A stretch of DNA of 7,040 nt from the NCBI GenBank assembly GCA_003978395.1, contig QNZV01000173.1, positions 1 to 7,040 of the forward strand. The letters run 5' to 3'. The notes under the pieces are model-generated. The model was given only the letters and a program-made list of their open reading frames with translations, had not been told where the DNA came from and did no database searches. This DNA is from Sulfurovum sp. GTDB lineage: Bacteria; Campylobacterota; Campylobacteria; Campylobacterales; Sulfurovaceae. Made by a program: the position numbers and the translations under genes. Positions 5,784-7,040 of the stretch are shown one piece after another (the first letter of the stretch is position 1; each line of letters starts with the position of its first letter).

Positions 5784-7040
5784 ATGTCTTCTTTTTTTAA
5801 ACAACTACTTTTATTCACACTTATATTTACAAATCTTTTATGGTCTGACGGAGATGATATTCGTATAAATATAGCCGATACTTCTGTCAATGAAAATAGT
5901 GGAACAGTCACTTTTACTATTACATTAAGTGAAACTCCTGATGACGATTTAGTTGTAAACTATTCTACACATGATAATTCTGCAAAAGCAGGACAAGACT
6001 ATATAGCTAAAAGTGGCTCTGTAACTTTTAGTAGTGGTTTTTTTAATTTTTTTGGGGATACTACTAAAACAGTAACTATAGATATAGTAGATGATAATAT
6101 ATATGAGAATAGAGAAAAGTTTTATATTCAAATTAGTAATAACACAACAGGTTATATAATTACCAAAAGTAAAGGGTATGGCACAATATATGACAATGAT
6201 AATGCACCTCTAACAGCAAAAATATATAATAGAATAGGACTAGAGGACAGCAATCCAACATTAAATTTTACAGTTGAACTTAATCAAAAAGCACCAAATG
6301 ATATAACTCTAAACTATACTACAATAGATAATACAGCAAAGTATGGAACTGATTATACTAGTACAAATGGTATATTAACTATCTTACAAAACCATAAATA
6401 CGGATATATCTTTGTACCAATTATAGGAGATGACACTCCTGAATCTACAGAAAATTTTAAACTAAAAATAAGCTCTATCAGTGAAGGTAATATTACTAGA
6501 GATACAGCTATAGGAACTATCAAAGATGATGATACAATCAAAGTAGATATAACAAGTAGTGATGTAAATGAAGGAGATATTGAAGACGATAACAGTATGG
6601 AGTTCAAAATATTTTTAACCAAAAACTACCCATTAGATACAGATTTAGTTATAGATTATACTACCCAAGATGGCTCTAACCCTAGTGCTGTAGCAGGAGA
6701 AGATTATATAGCTACCAGTGGTTCTGTAACTTTTCACAAAGGAGATAGAGAAAAGATTATCAATGTGCCTATTATGGGAGATAACACTATTGAAAATGAT
6801 GAAAATCTTAAAATGATTATATCTGGTAGTAACTATATTATAGACAATGAATCAGAAAGCGAGATACTAAATGATGATGGAGAGTATCCAGCAATTAATT
6901 TTTCTACAGGTAATTTTAGTATAGTAGAGGGTAACAGTTCTATAAAAATATTAAATTTTCATTTTGAATTAGATAAACCTGCTTTAGAGAATAGTTATTT
7001 TAAATATTATACTAAAGATGATGAAGCAAAAGTTAATGAT
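5784..7040 (+). CDS. Large exported Calx-beta repeat protein, N-terminal part (3' end outside window)
   Basis: An open frame of 419 codons with no stop before the window edge. ATG follows AAAGGA (5772-5777) by 6 nt. Residues 1-21 form a Sec-type signal peptide: Lys6, then hydrophobic 'LLLFTLIFTNLLW' (8-20), with likely cleavage around Ser21. After it come tandem Calx-beta domains: about 26-140, 142-250, 252-366, and a fourth from 367 that is cut off. Each shows the family pattern: 'VNEN' or 'VNEG' opening, 'TxDxxAxxGxDY', 'SGSVTF', then 'D(D/N)xxxExxExxxxxI', and an acidic end such as 'YDNDN', 'KDDDT' or 'LNDDG'. Calx-beta domains bind calcium in Na/Ca exchangers and integrin beta4 and are common in large bacterial adhesins, so a surface adhesion or matrix role is likely but inferred. 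The C-terminal anchor or secretion signal is not visible. Base composition is more AT-rich than in lon or rhlE, which fits an accessory gene. I cannot name the protein more precisely. Confidence 0.88.
   Translation, partial: MSSFFKQLLLFTLIFTNLLWSDGDDIRINIADTSVNENSGTVTFTITLSETPDDDLVVNYSTHDNSAKAGQDYIAKSGSVTFSSGFFNFFGDTTKTVTIDIVDDNIYENREKFYIQISNNTTGYIITKSKGYGTIYDNDNAPLTAKIYNRIGLEDSNPTLNFTVELNQKAPNDITLNYTTIDNTAKYGTDYTSTNGILTILQNHKYGYIFVPIIGDDTPESTENFKLKISSISEGNITRDTAIGTIKDDDTIKVDITSSDVNEGDIEDDNSMEFKIFLTKNYPLDTDLVIDYTTQDGSNPSAVAGEDYIATSGSVTFHKGDREKIINVPIMGDNTIENDENLKMIISGSNYIIDNESESEILNDDGEYPAINFSTGNFSIVEGNSSIKILNFHFELDKPALENSYFKYYTKDDEAKVND
5997..6029 (+). repeat. 33-bp near-identical DNA repeat, copy A (Calx-beta domain 1)
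   Basis: Encodes 'DYIAKSGSVTF'. It matches copy B at 6702-6734 in 29 of 33 positions by my alignment; differences are two synonymous third-position changes and one Lys/Thr codon. Confidence 0.8.
6702..6734 (+). repeat. 33-bp near-identical DNA repeat, copy B (Calx-beta domain 3)
   Basis: Encodes 'DYIATSGSVTF'; partner of the copy at 5997-6029, 705 bp away in the same frame. The corresponding part of domain 2 does not share this DNA similarity. Confidence 0.8.

Larger units (their letters stand above)
5859..7040 (+). repeat. Tandem Calx-beta domain array
   Basis: Approximate DNA limits of the domains are 5859-6203, 6207-6533, 6537-6881 and 6882 to beyond the window. Domains 1 and 3 have the best 'DYIA.SGSVTF' core. 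Domain 2 diverges ('DYTSTNGILTI') and has lost the 'VNE' opening ('GLEDSNP'). Domain 4 opens with 'SIVEGNSS' and stops at 'TKDDEAKVND', just where 'AxxGxDY' should follow. Domains are about 109-115 residues, slightly above the usual size. Confidence 0.8.

Noticed and set aside
5792..5798. T7 tract at codons 4-5 of the Calx-beta gene as a phase-variation switch
   Set aside because: A slip here would frameshift the gene, but 7-T runs are common in such AT-rich DNA and phase-variable tracts in Campylobacterota are usually longer or G/C runs.
5726..6622. Three minus-strand reading frames (5726-5911, 5949-6131, 6353-6622)
   Set aside because: All overlap the continuous plus-strand Calx-beta frame that has a signal peptide, Shine-Dalgarno and domain repeats. 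Their hydrophobic Ile/Ser/Tyr-rich translations are what AT-rich antisense DNA produces.

Overview
The window is AT-rich and bacterial. It carries a compact chromosomal core block followed by the first part of a large surface-protein gene. Protein style (a short Lon with an 'LYPFMISP' N-terminus, a short BamD lipoprotein), promoters that show a good -10 but no clear -35, and the gene order bamD-lon next to proC all point to Campylobacterota. A non-flagellated, Sulfurovum-like member is my best guess. This is inferred from sequence style and remembered synteny, not from a database search.

Layout: (1) At the left edge is the C-terminal end of an RsuA/RluB/RluE-type pseudouridine synthase on the plus strand. 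Its stop overlaps the stop of the next gene, which is convergent, by 14 bp. (2) A minus-strand block follows, in transcription order bamD (outer-membrane assembly lipoprotein), lon (ATP-dependent protease) and rhlE (DEAD-box RNA helicase). bamD and lon are 12 bp apart and almost certainly cotranscribed. rhlE follows after 119 bp and has its own candidate extended -10 promoter. (3) A 94-bp divergent intergenic region holds close-set -10 elements for bamD (leftward) and proC (rightward). (4) proC on the plus strand begins at a TTG behind a strong Shine-Dalgarno. (5) After a very AT-rich 107-bp spacer with its own promoter, an open frame begins at 5784 and runs off the right edge with no stop: 419 codons with a Sec signal peptide and at least three and a half Calx-beta domains. 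This is the least ordinary part of the window.

Functionally, the core block is housekeeping: rRNA modification, RNA remodelling, protein quality control, outer-membrane protein insertion and proline synthesis. The Calx-beta gene looks like accessory, exported, probably calcium-stabilised surface or adhesion material. Points of interest are this large ORF, an 11-bp perfect inverted repeat bracketing its -10, a Phe-rich insertion in its first domain, a nearly identical DNA block shared by its domains 1 and 3, and the apparent absence of fliW between bamD and proC. I see no tRNA, rRNA, CRISPR array, insertion sequence, transposase or phage gene here. No stretch longer than 300 bases lacks a gene.
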